A DNA stretch of 64,000 nt from Leptolyngbyaceae cyanobacterium C42_A2020_001 (GCA_015272515.1 JACYLN010000113.1:1-64000), one strand, 5' to 3'. Shown: positions 34,924 through 45,271, counted from the stretch's first letter. The notes: generated by a model from the letters alone, not told the origin. Translations and numbers: made by a program.

Positions 34924-36087
34924 GTGGACATTCAAATTGGAAGAGGCAAAACCGCCCGCAGAGCATACGGTATTGACGAAATTGCGCTAGTGCCAGGACC
35001 CCGAACTCTCGATCCAGTCTTGGCAGATACGCGCTGGACAGTTGGCGGCATCGAACGCGAAATTCCCATTATTGCCAGCGCTATGGATGGAGTTGTGGAC
35101 GTGAAGATGGCAGTCTTGCTGTCTCAAATGGGTGCATTGGGTGTGATCAACCTGGAAGGCGTACAAACTCGTTACGAAGATCCCAACCCAGTGCTAGACC
35201 GCATTGCAGCCGTTGGCAAAGAAGAGTTTGTACCCTTAATGCAAGAACTCTACACCGAGCCAGTCAAACCTGAGTTGATTGAACGTCGAATTCAAGAAGT
35301 GAAATCCCAGGGCGGAATTGCGGCTGTGAGCGCTACCCCAGTTGCCGCAACTAAGTATGGAGAAACCGTGGCAAAAGCTGGAGCTGATTTGTTTTTTGTC
35401 CAGGCCACCGTTGTTTCAACCGCACACCTTTCCCCTGAATCAATTACCCCGTTAGATTTGGCACATTTTTGCCGGGAGATGCCGATTCCGGTCGCATTGG
35501 GGAACTGCGTGACCTACGATGTTACCCTTAACCTGATGAAGGCTGGAGCTGCCGCTGTTTTGGTTGGTATTGGTCCCGGTGCTGCCTGCACTTCCCGAGG
35601 GGTGTTGGGGGTTGGGGTGCCTCAAGCAACCGCGATCGCCGATTGTGCCGCTGCCCGTGACGACTACTATCAGGAAACGGGTAATTACGTTCCCGTGATT
35701 GCCGATGGCGGCTTAGTCACGGGTGGCGACATCTGCAAATGTATCGCGTGCGGTGCCGATGGAGTCATGATTGGTTCTCCTTTTGCCAGAGCCAAAGAAG
35801 CTCCTGGACGGGGATATCATTGGGGGATGGCTACTCCCAGCCCCGTGCTGCCCCGTGGTACTCGCATTCGGGTTGGTTCTACCGGAACCCTGGAACAAAT
35901 TCTACGAGGTCCGGCTCAACTGGATGATGGCACCCACAATCTGCTCGGTGCTTTAAAAACCAGCATGGGAACGTTGGGCGCGAAAAACCTGAAAGAGATG
36001 CAACAGGTTGAAGTCATCATTGCACCATCACTGTTAACCGAAGGCAAAGTTTACCAGAAAGCCCAACAACTTGGCATGGGCAAATAA
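34924..36087 (+). CDS. GuaB3-family IMP dehydrogenase-related protein
   Basis: This 387-residue TIM-barrel protein is the cyanobacterial/actinobacterial GuaB3 type. It resembles IMP dehydrogenase without CBS domains and is shorter than GuaB. The conserved catalytic Cys lies in GIGPGAACTSRGVLG, with GGLVTGGDICKCIACGADGV and GSPFARAKEAPGRGYHWGMA downstream. The likely start is GTG 34924 after AGGTAGAGAG. Some GuaB3 enzymes are reported to act on IMP, others are uncertain. A terminator follows. Confidence 0.92.
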   Translation: MDIQIGRGKTARRAYGIDEIALVPGPRTLDPVLADTRWTVGGIEREIPIIASAMDGVVDVKMAVLLSQMGALGVINLEGVQTRYEDPNPVLDRIAAVGKEEFVPLMQELYTEPVKPELIERRIQEVKSQGGIAAVSATPVAATKYGETVAKAGADLFFVQATVVSTAHLSPESITPLDLAHFCREMPIPVALGNCVTYDVTLNLMKAGAAAVLVGIGPGAACTSRGVLGVGVPQATAIADCAAARDDYYQETGNYVPVIADGGLVTGGDICKCIACGADGVMIGSPFARAKEAPGRGYHWGMATPSPVLPRGTRIRVGSTGTLEQILRGPAQLDDGTHNLLGALKTSMGTLGAKNLKEMQQVEVIIAPSLLTEGKVYQKAQQLGMGK

Positions 36088-36473
36088 GGGAATTAAGACA
36101 GGTAAAACTGGATCAAAATCTTAAAACTTTGTTCCGTCTTTTTAACAACCCCTGGAAAACATTGGTGAGTCGTCTACAATGAAAGAAGCGGAGACGCATG
36201 TTTCCGTTCACTCCTCACACCACACTCCGCCTGAACACTGTTCGGGCGGTTCCTTTTTATGGGTTATCTTGTGGTACGCCGCTCATGCAAGATTGGATGC
36301 CATCATAGAACTCATTTAGACAAATCACCAGTAGTCTCGTGACCATCACTCATCATTCACCATTGCAAATCACAGCGATGAAATATGTCTATATATGTAG
36401 ATGCTGTTTGAAGAGTCGGCTGCTTTCGCTATGGTAGAATCTTGTGAAATATATATAGGCAAGGATTTTGAGC
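36088..36473. other. Non-coding gap holding a terminator and the trxA promoter
   Basis: The 386 bp contain the terminator at 36227-36258 and an AT-rich run of ATATATA words just before trxA (near 36390 and 36450), consistent with a promoter. No RNA gene is visible. Confidence 0.4.
36227..36258 (+). terminator. Intrinsic terminator downstream of guaB3
   Basis: CCGCCTGAAC (36227-36236) pairs with GTTCGGGCGG (36240-36249), with one T-G pair, followed by TTCCTTTTT. It is 140 bp after the guaB3 stop. Confidence 0.75.
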
Positions 36474-36797
36474 ATGTCTGCAGCCGCACAAGTTACGGAC
36501 TCCACCTTTAAACAAGAGGTTCTTGAAAGCGAAGTACCCGTTTTAGTCGATTTTTGGGCTCCCTGGTGTGGTCCCTGCCGAATGGTTGCGCCCATCGTGG
36601 ACGAAATCGCGAACCAGTATGAAGGGCAGGTGAAAGTTGTTAAGGTGAACACGGATGAAAACCCCACAGTGGCAAGTCAGTATGGCATCCGCAGTATCCC
36701 AACTTTGATGATTTTTAAGGGTGGACAGCGCGTTGATATGGTAGTGGGTGCAGTTCCCAAAACGACCCTTTCCACCACTTTAGAGAAATATCTCTAG
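36474..36797 (+). CDS. trxA: Thioredoxin
   Basis: The 107-residue thioredoxin has active site WCGPC (Cys32, Cys35) after VLVDFWAP, the cis-proline region [10 protein letters not shown] and a C-terminal helix. It reduces disulfides in Calvin-cycle and other enzymes. I use ATG 36474; a TTG 6 nt upstream is less likely. A terminator follows at 36823. Confidence 0.97.
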   Translation: MSAAAQVTDSTFKQEVLESEVPVLVDFWAPWCGPCRMVAPIVDEIANQYEGQVKVVKVNTDENPTVASQYGIRSIPTLMIFKGGQRVDMVVGAVPKTTLSTTLEKYL

Positions 36798-36822
36798 CCA
36801 AGTCAGTAATTCTTCACGGATG

Positions 36823-36857
36823 AAGCGCTCCAAAGAGTTACATGGAGCGCTTTGTTA
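36823..36857 (+). terminator. Intrinsic terminator after trxA
   Basis: A perfect 10-bp stem, AAGCGCTCCA (36823-36832) with TGGAGCGCTT (36843-36852), is followed by TGTTATG, a weak T tract. Confidence 0.75.
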
Positions 36858-36993
36858 TGCTGGTGAGCTTGTGATTGGAACTAAAGAGTAACGTTCGCAA
36901 TCACCGGACTTGGATAATCTCTATCGTCGCCCACGCCTTACAATTACCCTAAAATCAATGAAGCGATCGTAATCTGGGTTTAGGGCGAGGATT

Positions 36994-38289
36994 GTGGCAA
37001 AGGTTGTTCTTGAAAACATTTATAAAAGCTTTCAAAAGGGAGCAGGTACCCGTCAGGAGTCCGGGCACGCTTACCAGACGAATGCTCACCCGACGGCTGT
37101 TTTGCGGAATATTAACCTGACTGTCGGTGACGGCGAGTTCATGGTGTTGGTTGGACCTTCTGGTTGTGGCAAGAGCACTCTCCTGAGGTTGTTGGCAGGC
37201 TTAGAAGAACTGACTGGTGGCAATATTTATGTGGGCGATCGCTTGGTGAATGAGCTACCACCCAAAGAGCGCGACATCGCAATGGTGTTTCAGAACTATG
37301 CCTTGTATCCGCATATGTCGGTATATGACAATCTCGCCTTTGGGTTGAGACGAACGGGGGGCAAGAATCAGGAGCCGCAAGTTAGGAACCAGAAGACCGC
37401 AGCGCAAGCATCTGGGAACTTGCCATTGTGGGCGGAGAATTTGTTGATTGAAACGACTCGCCAATTGCCGAAAGGATTGCGATATCAGTCGGAGCGGGAG
37501 AAGGGGATCGATCAACGGGTACGCGCGATCGCGCAGATTTTGCAGATCGAGGGGTTGTTGAATCGATTGCCCAAACAATTATCGGGTGGGCAGAAGCAGC
37601 GGGTGGCGTTGGGACGGGCAATGGCACGAAACCCGCAAGTGTTTTTAATGGATGAGCCATTGTCGAATTTAGATGCGAAACTGCGGGCAGAAACGCGATC
37701 GCAAATTGTCAAACTCCAGCGGCAACTGGGTACAACGACGGTATATGTCACCCACGACCAAACAGAAGCGATGACGATGGGCGATCGCATTGCGGTGATG
37801 AATGCGGGGCAAATTCAGCAACTCGCAACGCCCCTGGAAATTTACAACCATCCTGCCAATTTGTTCGTGGCAGAATTCATTGGTTCGCCCCCTATGAATT
37901 TTCTACCAGTGCAGTTCAAAGCACCGCTGCTGATTACTTACGACCAGTTTCGGCTGACCCTGCCCGCTGTCTGGGAATCTGTTCTTCAATCTTACGATGG
38001 GCGTAAATTAACGTTGGGGATTCGTCCAGAGCACTTGAGCGTGGGTGTGCCCGCTCCCAAAAATCTACACGTCAAGGTGGAATTGGTGGAAGCTCTGGGT
38101 AGTGAAACCTACCTGTCTGTACGATTAGTGGGTTCGCCCATGACTCGCCCGGTGATGTTGCAAGCCCGGATTGAGCCGGATCGCCCGGTCAGCATTGGGG
38201 AAGAGATGTGGCTGGCGATCGCTCAGGACAAAATTCATCTGTTTGATCCCGATTCTGGTTTGGCGATCGCGGCGGGTTCATCGTTTTAA
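36994..38289 (+). CDS. UgpC/MsmK-type ABC transporter ATPase with insert
   Basis: This 431-residue ATPase energises sugar or glycerol-3-phosphate importers. Walker A is GPSGCGKST (54-62), Q-loop Gln100, signature LSGGQ (196-200), Walker B ending Asp220-Glu221. A C-terminal TOBE region ([12 protein letters not shown]) follows. Two extra stretches occur: residues 15-33, and about 121-172 between GLRR and RVRAIAQ. The second contains CAGGAGCC-like and AGGAACCAGAAG words related to the intergenic heptamers. I recall a shorter insert here in cyanobacterial homologues. It overlaps the convergent queC gene by 12 bp. Confidence 0.9.
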   Translation: MAKVVLENIYKSFQKGAGTRQESGHAYQTNAHPTAVLRNINLTVGDGEFMVLVGPSGCGKSTLLRLLAGLEELTGGNIYVGDRLVNELPPKERDIAMVFQNYALYPHMSVYDNLAFGLRRTGGKNQEPQVRNQKTAAQASGNLPLWAENLLIETTRQLPKGLRYQSEREKGIDQRVRAIAQILQIEGLLNRLPKQLSGGQKQRVALGRAMARNPQVFLMDEPLSNLDAKLRAETRSQIVKLQRQLGTTTVYVTHDQTEAMTMGDRIAVMNAGQIQQLATPLEIYNHPANLFVAEFIGSPPMNFLPVQFKAPLLITYDQFRLTLPAVWESVLQSYDGRKLTLGIRPEHLSVGVPAPKNLHVKVELVEALGSETYLSVRLVGSPMTRPVMLQARIEPDRPVSIGEEMWLAIAQDKIHLFDPDSGLAIAAGSSF

Positions 38290-38982
38290 AACAACGCCCC
38301 AGAATTCTCGCCCAAAGGCGGTTGCCAACTCCGCACAGCCCGCCTCAATCAAAGCCTTATCTCGAATTCGGCACGAATCACACCGTCCACACGGTTCTGC
38401 ATCACCTTGATAGCACGACCAGGTGAGGTGAATCGGTACTCCCAATCGCACCGCTCGGCGCACAATGTCGGTTTTGGAGTCGTGCATTAGGGGGGCAACC
38501 AGTTGGGGGGCTTTGCCTTCAATCCCCGCTTTGGAGGAAAGCGCAGCCAGGTGTTGAAAGGCAGACAGGTATTCCGGGCGACAGTCGGGATAGCCGGAAT
38601 AATCGATCGCGTTGATACCCAGGTAAATGGCGCTGGCGGCGCGTGCTTCGGCAAGAGAAAGCGCGATCGCAATAAACACCGTATTCCGACCGGGAACATA
38701 GGTAATGGGGATTGCGCCTGCTTGCGTCTCAGTTTGCGGCACCGCGATCGCCGCATCCGTCAACGCCGAGCCGCCCCACTGCGACAAATCCACATCCAGG
38801 ATCAGGTGTTCCTGAATTCCTAAATGTGCCGCTACCTGTTTAGCCGCCAGCAATTCCCGCTCGTGCCGCTGTCCGTAGTTGATTGAGAGCGCAATCAAGT
38901 CATGACCATCCGCGATCGCCTGAGTTGCGGTCGTTGCCGAATCCAACCCGCCCGAAAGCAACACCACCCCTTTAGATTTCAT
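38278..38982 (-). CDS. queC: 7-cyano-7-deazaguanine synthase
   Basis: QueC converts 7-carboxy-7-deazaguanine to preQ0 with ATP and ammonia, for queuosine in tRNA. The PP-loop SGGLDSATT lies near the N-terminus, and the zinc cysteines are in [17 protein letters not shown] use ATG 38982, which has GGAG 6 nt upstream; the frame continues to 39000. queF, the next step, lies 5 kb away on the other strand. The 3' end overlaps the ATPase gene. Confidence 0.94.
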   Translation of the reverse strand: MKSKGVVLLSGGLDSATTATQAIADGHDLIALSINYGQRHERELLAAKQVAAHLGIQEHLILDVDLSQWGGSALTDAAIAVPQTETQAGAIPITYVPGRNTVFIAIALSLAEARAASAIYLGINAIDYSGYPDCRPEYLSAFQHLAALSSKAGIEGKAPQLVAPLMHDSKTDIVRRAVRLGVPIHLTWSCYQGDAEPCGRCDSCRIRDKALIEAGCAELATAFGREFWGVVLKR

Positions 38983-39018
38983 CTGGCTCTCCCATCCCAT
39001 TTCCGATTCCCCATTTCC

Positions 39019-39783
39019 CTATTCCTCAATCCTCGGTCTTCGCAGCAGATAAATCACCAGCCCAAAGAACGGCAATAGTCTCACAATCCAGACCATTGCT
39101 GGATTCTGCCAATTGCGCCGCTGCATATCGTCGGGCACTAACCAGGCTTGAAACAGCCAGAACACCAGCAGATCAAACCAGAAGGAATAGGCTAAGCGAT
39201 CGCTGCCGATTAGTGTTTGTAACGAATTCCAGCGATCGCCCCAGGTGCCAAACTCTGGACGGGCAAAGGCTGCCCACAGGAGCGATGCCAGAAAGACGAG
39301 ACTGAGGGCAATGGGGATCACCCGGCTTTCTGCCCACCGTTCCCATCGACTCAGGGGAGTAGTGACCGCTGCCGGATTGGGTTGTCGCAATGCTAACCAG
39401 GGAAGGTAAAACACATTCGTCAGCAAGGCAGTGCCTAGCAAAAACGGCAGCATCGGAACCCGCTGATTGCGCCCATCCAGCCAAAAGCCCCAAAATAGCA
39501 AGCCCCACGCCACCACAATGTTGAACAAGCCTTCCAGCGCTGGATTGAGCACCGGAGCCACGTTTGGGAACAAGAGGGGCATGACAAACCAGAAATTGAG
39601 ACTGAGAGCGATCGCGGTTTGCAAGGTTTCTGGTTGAGTATGCAGCAGGGAGTTTCCGGGTGGTAAATCGCTCAACAGTAAATAACCGATGTACCCAATC
39701 CAGGCGCTCCAGAGTAGAAGCCTGGAGAACAGGAGTGATTGCGATTTCCCGGTTGCAGGTTCTGTAGAAAGATTGATTGACAC
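39019..39783 (-). CDS. Multi-spanning membrane protein, function unknown
   Basis: This 254-residue protein has about six hydrophobic segments ([100 protein letters not shown]). I recognise it as a conserved cyanobacterial membrane protein without known function. It is divergent from nfi and upstream of queC in the same direction, 36 bp before the queC frame. Confidence 0.65.
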   Translation of the reverse strand: MSINLSTEPATGKSQSLLFSRLLLWSAWIGYIGYLLLSDLPPGNSLLHTQPETLQTAIALSLNFWFVMPLLFPNVAPVLNPALEGLFNIVVAWGLLFWGFWLDGRNQRVPMLPFLLGTALLTNVFYLPWLALRQPNPAAVTTPLSRWERWAESRVIPIALSLVFLASLLWAAFARPEFGTWGDRWNSLQTLIGSDRLAYSFWFDLLVFWLFQAWLVPDDMQRRNWQNPAMVWIVRLLPFFGLVIYLLRRPRIEE

Positions 39784-39833
39784 ACCGATTGATGATTAGT
39801 ACGCTTTCCCTACCCTACCACTCTGCCCTGTTC

Positions 39834-40553
39834 ATGCACATTGAGCCACTCCACGACTGGTCACTGACTCCAGAAGCGGCGATCGCGCTTCAGCAAGAAC
39901 TCCGTAGCCAGGTTATCTTGACGGATCAGTTTGATCAGGTTCAGTACGTGGCGGGGGTGGATGTGGGGTTTGAATCGGATGGTACGGTCACGCGGGCGGC
40001 TGTTGCCGTGTTAAATCTGGCAGATTTGCAGCTCGTAGATCGAGCGATCGCCCGTCGCCCTACGACTTTTCCTTACATTCCTGGTCTGCTCTCGTTTCGG
40101 GAAGTGCCTGCCGTGCTGGATGCGTTGGCGAAATTAGCGACTCTGCCGGATCTATTGCTGGTGGATGGACAGGGCACGGCTCACCCACGCCGCTTTGGGA
40201 TTGCCTGCCATCTGGGATTAATCACAAACCTGCCTGCGATCGGCGTTGCCAAATCTCTACTCGTCGGCAAACATGCCGAACTCGCTAACGATCGCGGCAG
40301 TCAGCAACCTTTGATCCACAAGGGCGAAACCATTGGCGTTGCCCTGCGAACCCGTCCGGGAACCAAACCACTGTTTATTTCACCCGGACATCGCGTTAGC
40401 CTGGAAACAGCGGTTGCTTACACTATGCGCTGCACCACCAAATATCGCCTCCCCGAAACCACCCGCCATGCCCACAAACTCGCCTCTGGACCCGCGATCG
40501 ATGCTCCCCCCTCGTCGGATGAACCCCCTGCTGAACAAATGTCACTTTTTTGA
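39834..40553 (+). CDS. nfi: Endonuclease V (deoxyinosine repair)
   Basis: Endonuclease V cuts near deoxyinosine in DNA. The protein has 239 residues from ATG 39834 ([20 protein letters not shown]); the frame also covers 57 nt upstream. Catalytic acids appear in [13 protein letters not shown] and [12 protein letters not shown]. The motif [17 protein letters not shown] is diagnostic. A C-terminal tail rich in Pro ([17 protein letters not shown]) is typical of cyanobacterial versions. The DUF4079 gene follows after 6 nt. Confidence 0.93.
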   Translation: MHIEPLHDWSLTPEAAIALQQELRSQVILTDQFDQVQYVAGVDVGFESDGTVTRAAVAVLNLADLQLVDRAIARRPTTFPYIPGLLSFREVPAVLDALAKLATLPDLLLVDGQGTAHPRRFGIACHLGLITNLPAIGVAKSLLVGKHAELANDRGSQQPLIHKGETIGVALRTRPGTKPLFISPGHRVSLETAVAYTMRCTTKYRLPETTRHAHKLASGPAIDAPPSSDEPPAEQMSLF

Positions 40554-40559
40554 CTAAAA

Positions 40560-41003
40560 ATGCATCTTCCTTCTTTTCTCTGGCTCTGGCGCATCGCTGC
40601 GTGGTCGATGGGATTTGCGATCGCTGCCTATCTCATCCTGGCAATTTCTGGTGGAGCGATGTTTTGGCTAAGAACCACTCGTCCATCTCGTCCCGATTGG
40701 CTGCGCCCGTTCCATTACGTCATGGGAGCGATCCTGTCGGCGTTGGTGCTGTTGCTGCTGATCATTGGAATTGTGGGTACGTTGGGGCATTTTGGCAGCC
40801 TGGGGCATTCCAACCACCTGTATGCCGGGTTAGCGGTGGTGGATCTGGTGTTTGTTTCTGCCTGGAGTGCGGTGCAAATCAATCCCCAGCGACCCTGGGC
40901 AAAACCGCTGCATATCGGCGTGAATGGAATTTTGCTGATCGTTTTTATTTGGGTATCGGTGACGGGTTGGGAGGTGGTGCAAAAATATCTGCCGGGTGGA
41001 TAG
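40560..41003 (+). CDS. DUF4079 family membrane protein
   Basis: The 147-residue membrane protein has four hydrophobic helices in the pattern of DUF4079 (FLWLWRIAAWSMGFAIAAYL; RPFHYVMGAILSALVLLLLI; YAGLAVVDLVFVSAWSAVQI; LHIGVNGILLIVFIWVSVTG). His residues near helix starts resemble cytochrome b561-type ferric reductases, so heme binding is possible but not shown. It lies 6 nt after nfi and is likely co-transcribed with it. Confidence 0.78.
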   Translation: MHLPSFLWLWRIAAWSMGFAIAAYLILAISGGAMFWLRTTRPSRPDWLRPFHYVMGAILSALVLLLLIIGIVGTLGHFGSLGHSNHLYAGLAVVDLVFVSAWSAVQINPQRPWAKPLHIGVNGILLIVFIWVSVTGWEVVQKYLPGG

Positions 41004-41033
41004 CGTGGCAGAAATACGTTAGAAAATGGAGAG

Positions 41034-41651
41034 ATGTTTGGAGAAAATGCATTCGTGGAAGCCAGTTCTGAAGTGCAACCCGTCACGCCAGCCACTCAAC
41101 CAGAATCGCTGCTTGAGCCAGTGATATTTAAGATTTCGCCCCTAATTCGGCTCACGCTGTTGCTTTTGTATGGGGCGTTGACAGTGCCGTTGCCGTTTCT
41201 GCCGCAGCCAGAAGGGATTCACATTCCCACAGCGTTGATCTGGGCTGGGATTGGGCTGGGCGCGATCGCCCTCTACGGTGCCCTGGCGGAACGGGTGATT
41301 GTGGATGAGCAGGAAATTCGCGTCACCTATCCCGCCTGGTTTCCCCGCTTCTGGCGGCAAGGATGGTCGCTCGCCTGGACGGACATTACAGCCCTGAAGC
41401 CGCGATCGACCGGGCAGGGAGGGATTGTTTATTACTTTCTTAATCAGTCAGGGCAGGCGTACTTGTTACCAATGCGGGTAGTGGGTTTTGCCCGGTTGGT
41501 CAACCTTGTCCAGGCGAAGACTGGCATCGACACAACCGATGTGCGTCCCCTATCTCAACCCTGGATGTATCTCATCTTGTTAGGGTTTACGCTATTGCTG
41601 CTGTTGGTTGATACCTGGACGATTTGGACTGCTCAAACGCTTGTCTCATGA
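41034..41651 (+). CDS. Membrane protein with PH-like domain
   Basis: The 205-residue protein has two central helices (ISPLIRLTLLLLYGALTVPL; ALIWAGIGLGAIALYGALAE), a soluble stretch resembling bacterial PH domains (VIVDEQEIRVTYPAWFPRFW, GWSLAWTDITALKPRS) and a C-terminal helix (YLILLGFTLLLLLVDTW). I do not know its function. Its stop overlaps the ABC ATPase start by 4 nt (ATGA), so the two are coupled and may form one transporter-related unit. Confidence 0.65.
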   Translation: MFGENAFVEASSEVQPVTPATQPESLLEPVIFKISPLIRLTLLLLYGALTVPLPFLPQPEGIHIPTALIWAGIGLGAIALYGALAERVIVDEQEIRVTYPAWFPRFWRQGWSLAWTDITALKPRSTGQGGIVYYFLNQSGQAYLLPMRVVGFARLVNLVQAKTGIDTTDVRPLSQPWMYLILLGFTLLLLLVDTWTIWTAQTLVS

Positions 41652-42442
41652 CTGTCTCGCCCTCTCCCCTGCCCCAAATTCAAGTCGAAAACGTGAGCCT
41701 GGCACCCAATTTGTTTCGCTCAGTCAAGCTTAAACTGGGGGAGTTTGCCGGTGCCAATTTGCTTCAAGACTTGTCGTTTCAAGTGTTTCCGGGCGATCGC
41801 GTTGCCATTGTCGGCGCATCCGGAGCCGGAAAAACATCGTTGCTGCGGTTACTCAATCGTTTAAGCGAACCCACTACAGGCACTCTGTATTTCAACGGGC
41901 AACCTTATCCTCAGATCACAACAATGCAACTACGGCAGCAAATTGTGTTGGTACCGCAAGAATCGAAGCTGTTGGGTATGACGGTGGAGGAAGCGCTGGC
42001 ATATCCGCTAGAACTGCGGGGCATCCCCAAGAAAATGATTCAGCAACGGATCGGAGAATGGAGCGATCGCTTCCATTTGTCGCTGGAATGGATGAGTAAA
42101 ACGGAACAACAGCTTTCGGTGGGGCAACGCCAACTGGTGGCGATCGTGCGGGCGCTGGTGATTCAACCGCCGATTTTGCTATTGGATGAACCCACCTCGG
42201 CGCTGGATGTGGGACGGAGTCATCAAGTATTGGATATTTTGACTGAGTTAAGCAGCAGGCAGCAAACAACCGTAGTGATGGCAAATCATCAGCTCACCCT
42301 GGCACAACAATTTGCAACGCGAGTGTTACACCTGCAAAATGGACAAGTGCTGGCAGACGAACCCGCCCATGCGGTAGATTGGGCTGCTGTGGAACAGCAT
42401 CTGCGGGCAACTGAAGCAGAACAGGCAGACGAGTGGAAGTAA
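41648..42442 (+). CDS. ABC transporter ATP-binding protein
   Basis: The 264-residue ATPase has Walker A GASGAGKTS, Q-loop in LVPQESKLL, signature LSVGQ (Val replaces the usual Gly) and Walker B ILLLDEPTSALD. The pattern resembles the FetA/YbbL-type metal or stress exporters. No separate permease follows; the only membrane partner is the PH-like protein upstream, whose stop codon overlaps this start. The permease may lie elsewhere. It is convergent with glnB. Confidence 0.88.
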   Translation: MTVSPSPLPQIQVENVSLAPNLFRSVKLKLGEFAGANLLQDLSFQVFPGDRVAIVGASGAGKTSLLRLLNRLSEPTTGTLYFNGQPYPQITTMQLRQQIVLVPQESKLLGMTVEEALAYPLELRGIPKKMIQQRIGEWSDRFHLSLEWMSKTEQQLSVGQRQLVAIVRALVIQPPILLLDEPTSALDVGRSHQVLDILTELSSRQQTTVVMANHQLTLAQQFATRVLHLQNGQVLADEPAHAVDWAAVEQHLRATEAEQADEWK

Positions 42443-42548
42443 GCAAAAAGGCACCCCTGCCAAGCGCAAGAGCACCCAAAACTCAATCAAAAGACTGAAG
42501 TAGCAACGTTATCAAATCTAATTACTAAACACCGATGTTGGAGACAGG

Positions 42549-42920
<372 letters not shown>

Positions 42921-42965
42921 CTATGTAGCATGACACTTTCTATCACCGTCACGAGCGGTTTTTTT

Positions 42966-42979
42966 GTTACAAAAAATAC
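42966..42979 (-). promoter_or_regulatory. Candidate NtcA site upstream of glnB
   Basis: On the minus strand GTATTTTTTGTAAC fits GTA-N8-AAC, one base from the NtcA consensus GTA-N8-TAC. It is 79 nt before the start codon. I see no clear -10 box at the expected distance, so this is only a candidate. Confidence 0.35.
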
Positions 42980-43126
42980 AAACATTTGCCCACTCGATCG
43001 CGATTCCGTCAATCCGCTTTCTGCGAGATTAACAATGGTGCCATACCAATAGCAGTCAGCATTTTACGCACAGCACTCCTGGAACTGCAAGCCTTTTTCT
43101 GGAACTAGCGCGATCGCGCTCAGCCA

Positions 43127-43675
43127 TCAGCGAGAGGGCAACAACGGACGCACAATCAAAAAACCAGTGCCAAATGCGGTAATCACGATCAAGCAAATGA
43201 TCACAATCAACCACCAAGTACTGATTTCCGTCGTTGGCTCGGCTTGAGTCACAGCATGAGGCTTGGCATCTTGCTCAGTGTGAAGTTTTTCAGGTAGGTC
43301 AGCCGCTGGAACAGGGATATGGGCACGATCTCTCACCACCAACTCAGCCTGAGCAGTTGAGGCAGTAGGCATCGAGGGTGTCACCGCTTCAAACAAACTT
43401 TGACCCGCCCATGAAGGATCAGCGACTTGCCGCAAATGCAACGCCGATTGAACCACACGTTCAATTTCTACCCGTAACTGCTGATTTTTCTGTGTTAACT
43501 CTTGATTTTGAGTTTTCAGCGATTGCACGGTTGTGCGAGTGGTTTGCAGCTCACTTGCCACCTCGCGATAGAGTGAAATAGGGACGGAAGGCGCTTGAGA
43601 CGAGCTATTGGGAGTGGAGGCGGGTTTGGGAGACTTAGAAGGTTGCCCAGCCGCTTTAGTGTTCACATTTGACAT
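43127..43675 (-). CDS. Coiled-coil protein with C-terminal membrane anchor
   Basis: From ATG 43675 this protein of about 182 residues starts MSNVNTKAAGQPSKSPKPAS. A coiled coil (about 45-90: YREVASELQTTRTTVQSLKT, NQELTQKNQQLRVEIERVVQ) is followed by a flexible Pro/Ala region and a C-terminal transmembrane helix WWLIVIICLIVITAFGTGFL. It is probably a tail-anchored protein. I recall similar proteins in other cyanobacteria, with unknown function. Confidence 0.6.
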   Translation of the reverse strand: MSNVNTKAAGQPSKSPKPASTPNSSSQAPSVPISLYREVASELQTTRTTVQSLKTQNQELTQKNQQLRVEIERVVQSALHLRQVADPSWAGQSLFEAVTPSMPTASTAQAELVVRDRAHIPVPAADLPEKLHTEQDAKPHAVTQAEPTTEISTWWLIVIICLIVITAFGTGFLIVRPLLPSR

Positions 43676-43824
43676 AGGGCGTGTTGGCGAATACGGAAGG
43701 AAAATACGCCACCAAGATACCTGCAATCCCCAAAAGCGCACGTTTTTTATTAAAAATTCAGGGTTGTCGTGAGCAACCAGCGGCGGAGGGTAGGAGCGAG
43801 AAGGCGAAAGTATAGAAGTTACAA

Positions 43825-43897
43825 GGCGAGTTAGAATGCACCCTCAGCATTGGCTTTGCAACTGTTCCTTGTCCTAAACCTTCTGACCAAAGCTATA
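43825..43897 (+). repeat. Dispersed hairpin repeat, copy B
   Basis: This 73-nt copy matches copy A at 61 positions by my count. The stem is GTTAGAA (43830-43836) with TTCTGAC (43881-43887), one T-G pair, spanning 58 nt as in copy A. The tail is CCAAAGCTATA. It ends 36 nt before the queF start, in the same orientation. Confidence 0.75.
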
Positions 43898-43932
43898 AAA
43901 TAAGGCTTTGGCTAAATGCAAGGGAGCGTTAT

Positions 43933-44355
43933 ATGAATCCATCCATAACGGAGTCAACTACTTCACAAAACACCGAAGAGAAGTACGGTGAGCGGTTAAT
44001 CGCAGAGGGAGAACTAATTACGTTTCCTAATCCGCGACCCGGTCGGCAGTATGACATCCACATCACCCTGCCAGAATTTACCTGCAAATGTCCGTTTTCT
44101 GGCTATCCAGACTTTGCAACAATTTACATTACCTATGTGCCCGATCAGAGTGTGGTTGAGCTAAAAGCAATCAAGCTATATATCAACAGCTACCGCGATC
44201 GCTACATTTCCCATGAAGAGTCGGTGAATCAAATCCTGGATGATTTTGTGGCAGCTTGTAACCCCCTGCACGCCAAAATCAAAGGTGATTTCAGCCCCCG
44301 GGGCAACGTTCACACTGTCATCGAAGTGGAATACCACCAGGAAACCGCCTCCTAG
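43933..44355 (+). CDS. queF: NADPH-dependent preQ0 reductase
   Basis: QueF reduces the nitrile preQ0 to preQ1 for queuosine in tRNA. The 140-residue short-form enzyme has the thioimide Cys53 in FTCKCPFSGYPDFATI with Asp60 as proton donor, and ELKAIKLYINSYRDRYISHE, which carries the Glu and His of the active site. ATG 43933 follows AGGGAGCG. A hairpin overlaps its stop codon. queC lies 5 kb upstream on the other strand. Confidence 0.95.
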   Translation: MNPSITESTTSQNTEEKYGERLIAEGELITFPNPRPGRQYDIHITLPEFTCKCPFSGYPDFATIYITYVPDQSVVELKAIKLYINSYRDRYISHEESVNQILDDFVAACNPLHAKIKGDFSPRGNVHTVIEVEYHQETAS

Positions 44356-44370
44356 AAAAAGGAAGGCGGT
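44344..44370 (+). other. Hairpin spanning the queF stop codon
   Basis: ACCGCCT (44344-44350) pairs with AGGCGGT (44364-44370), and the TAG stop lies in the loop. No T-run follows, so it is not a standard terminator. Confidence 0.5.
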
Positions 44371-44467
44371 ACTTGAGATTGAAGTTAGTAACAAGATGTT
44401 TCCAAATCAGTTGCTTGGGCACACTGAAAGTATCGAACTTGAGGGGTTAGACCCCATTTTCTGACCC

Positions 44468-45262
44468 ATGACTGAGCACTTTGAGCCAGCCAGCCCTCCG
44501 AGCAACATGAGCTTTGCCGAAAGTCTTTTGCTCAAGCTTCCTCCCGAAGCCAGACGATGGGCTGAAAGTTTGCCCTGGACACAGCGGCGCTACGTTTTGT
44601 CGCTATGCCATCTCATGTGTGCCGCTTCGCCAGAAATGCGTGCTCAGTTTTTGGATGACTACACGGCTGATGGGCTAGTTTCAAAAGTTCTGGAAGATCG
44701 GGACACCAAGCAAAAAGTCAAAGACTATTTGCAGGCGTTCAAAGTTCACACTAATTTAGACACCAGTTCTCTCAGGCGCTACATCCGCCAGTTTTATGTA
44801 CATTCGGCTCAAGATATGCGAACTCAACCTGATCTCTATTTAGAGTCGGCGTTGCGGTTAGTGATGAGTACGGAAGAACGCAACCATGTGTTTTGTTACA
44901 TTCTGGGGTTTGAGCTGATCAAGATGATGTTTCGTATGAGCTGGCATCAGCATGAAAAGCTGTATCGGCTTCAGCGCAGTCAAGAGGAGTTCATCCAGAC
45001 TTACATCAAACCGATTCGACACGCCCATCGAATCAATCAAATTGTAGTGCCGAAGGATGAAAATCTGTTTTTTGCCAGGCGGGATTATTATGTAAAGCGT
45101 CCGTCGATCAGCGAACGTAAGCTGGTTGAGTTAGCGATGGCAACGTTTACCACTGAGGTAACCACGCATTTTGGTTTTTCTGTGATTCGCCATCCTCAAG
45201 CACTTGTGTTTGACTATGCCTACATTTTTGAAGCGGATGGAGATGCTATTTTTCTGCAATGA
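44468..45262 (+). CDS. Conserved cyanobacterial protein, function unknown
   Basis: The 264-residue all-helical soluble protein contains PEARRWAESLPWTQRRYVLS, FLDDYTADGLVSKVLEDRDT, RRYIRQFYVHSAQDMRTQPD and ATFTTEVTTHFGFSVIRHPQ. I recall strongly conserved cyanobacterial homologues, some labelled as cobyrinic acid synthase, but no nucleotide-binding or amidotransferase motif supports that label. It has no signal peptide. It is 9 bp upstream of the hpxZ-like gene and probably co-transcribed with it. Confidence 0.65.
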   Translation: MTEHFEPASPPSNMSFAESLLLKLPPEARRWAESLPWTQRRYVLSLCHLMCAASPEMRAQFLDDYTADGLVSKVLEDRDTKQKVKDYLQAFKVHTNLDTSSLRRYIRQFYVHSAQDMRTQPDLYLESALRLVMSTEERNHVFCYILGFELIKMMFRMSWHQHEKLYRLQRSQEEFIQTYIKPIRHAHRINQIVVPKDENLFFARRDYYVKRPSISERKLVELAMATFTTEVTTHFGFSVIRHPQALVFDYAYIFEADGDAIFLQ

Positions 45263-45271
45263 TAAAAATCT

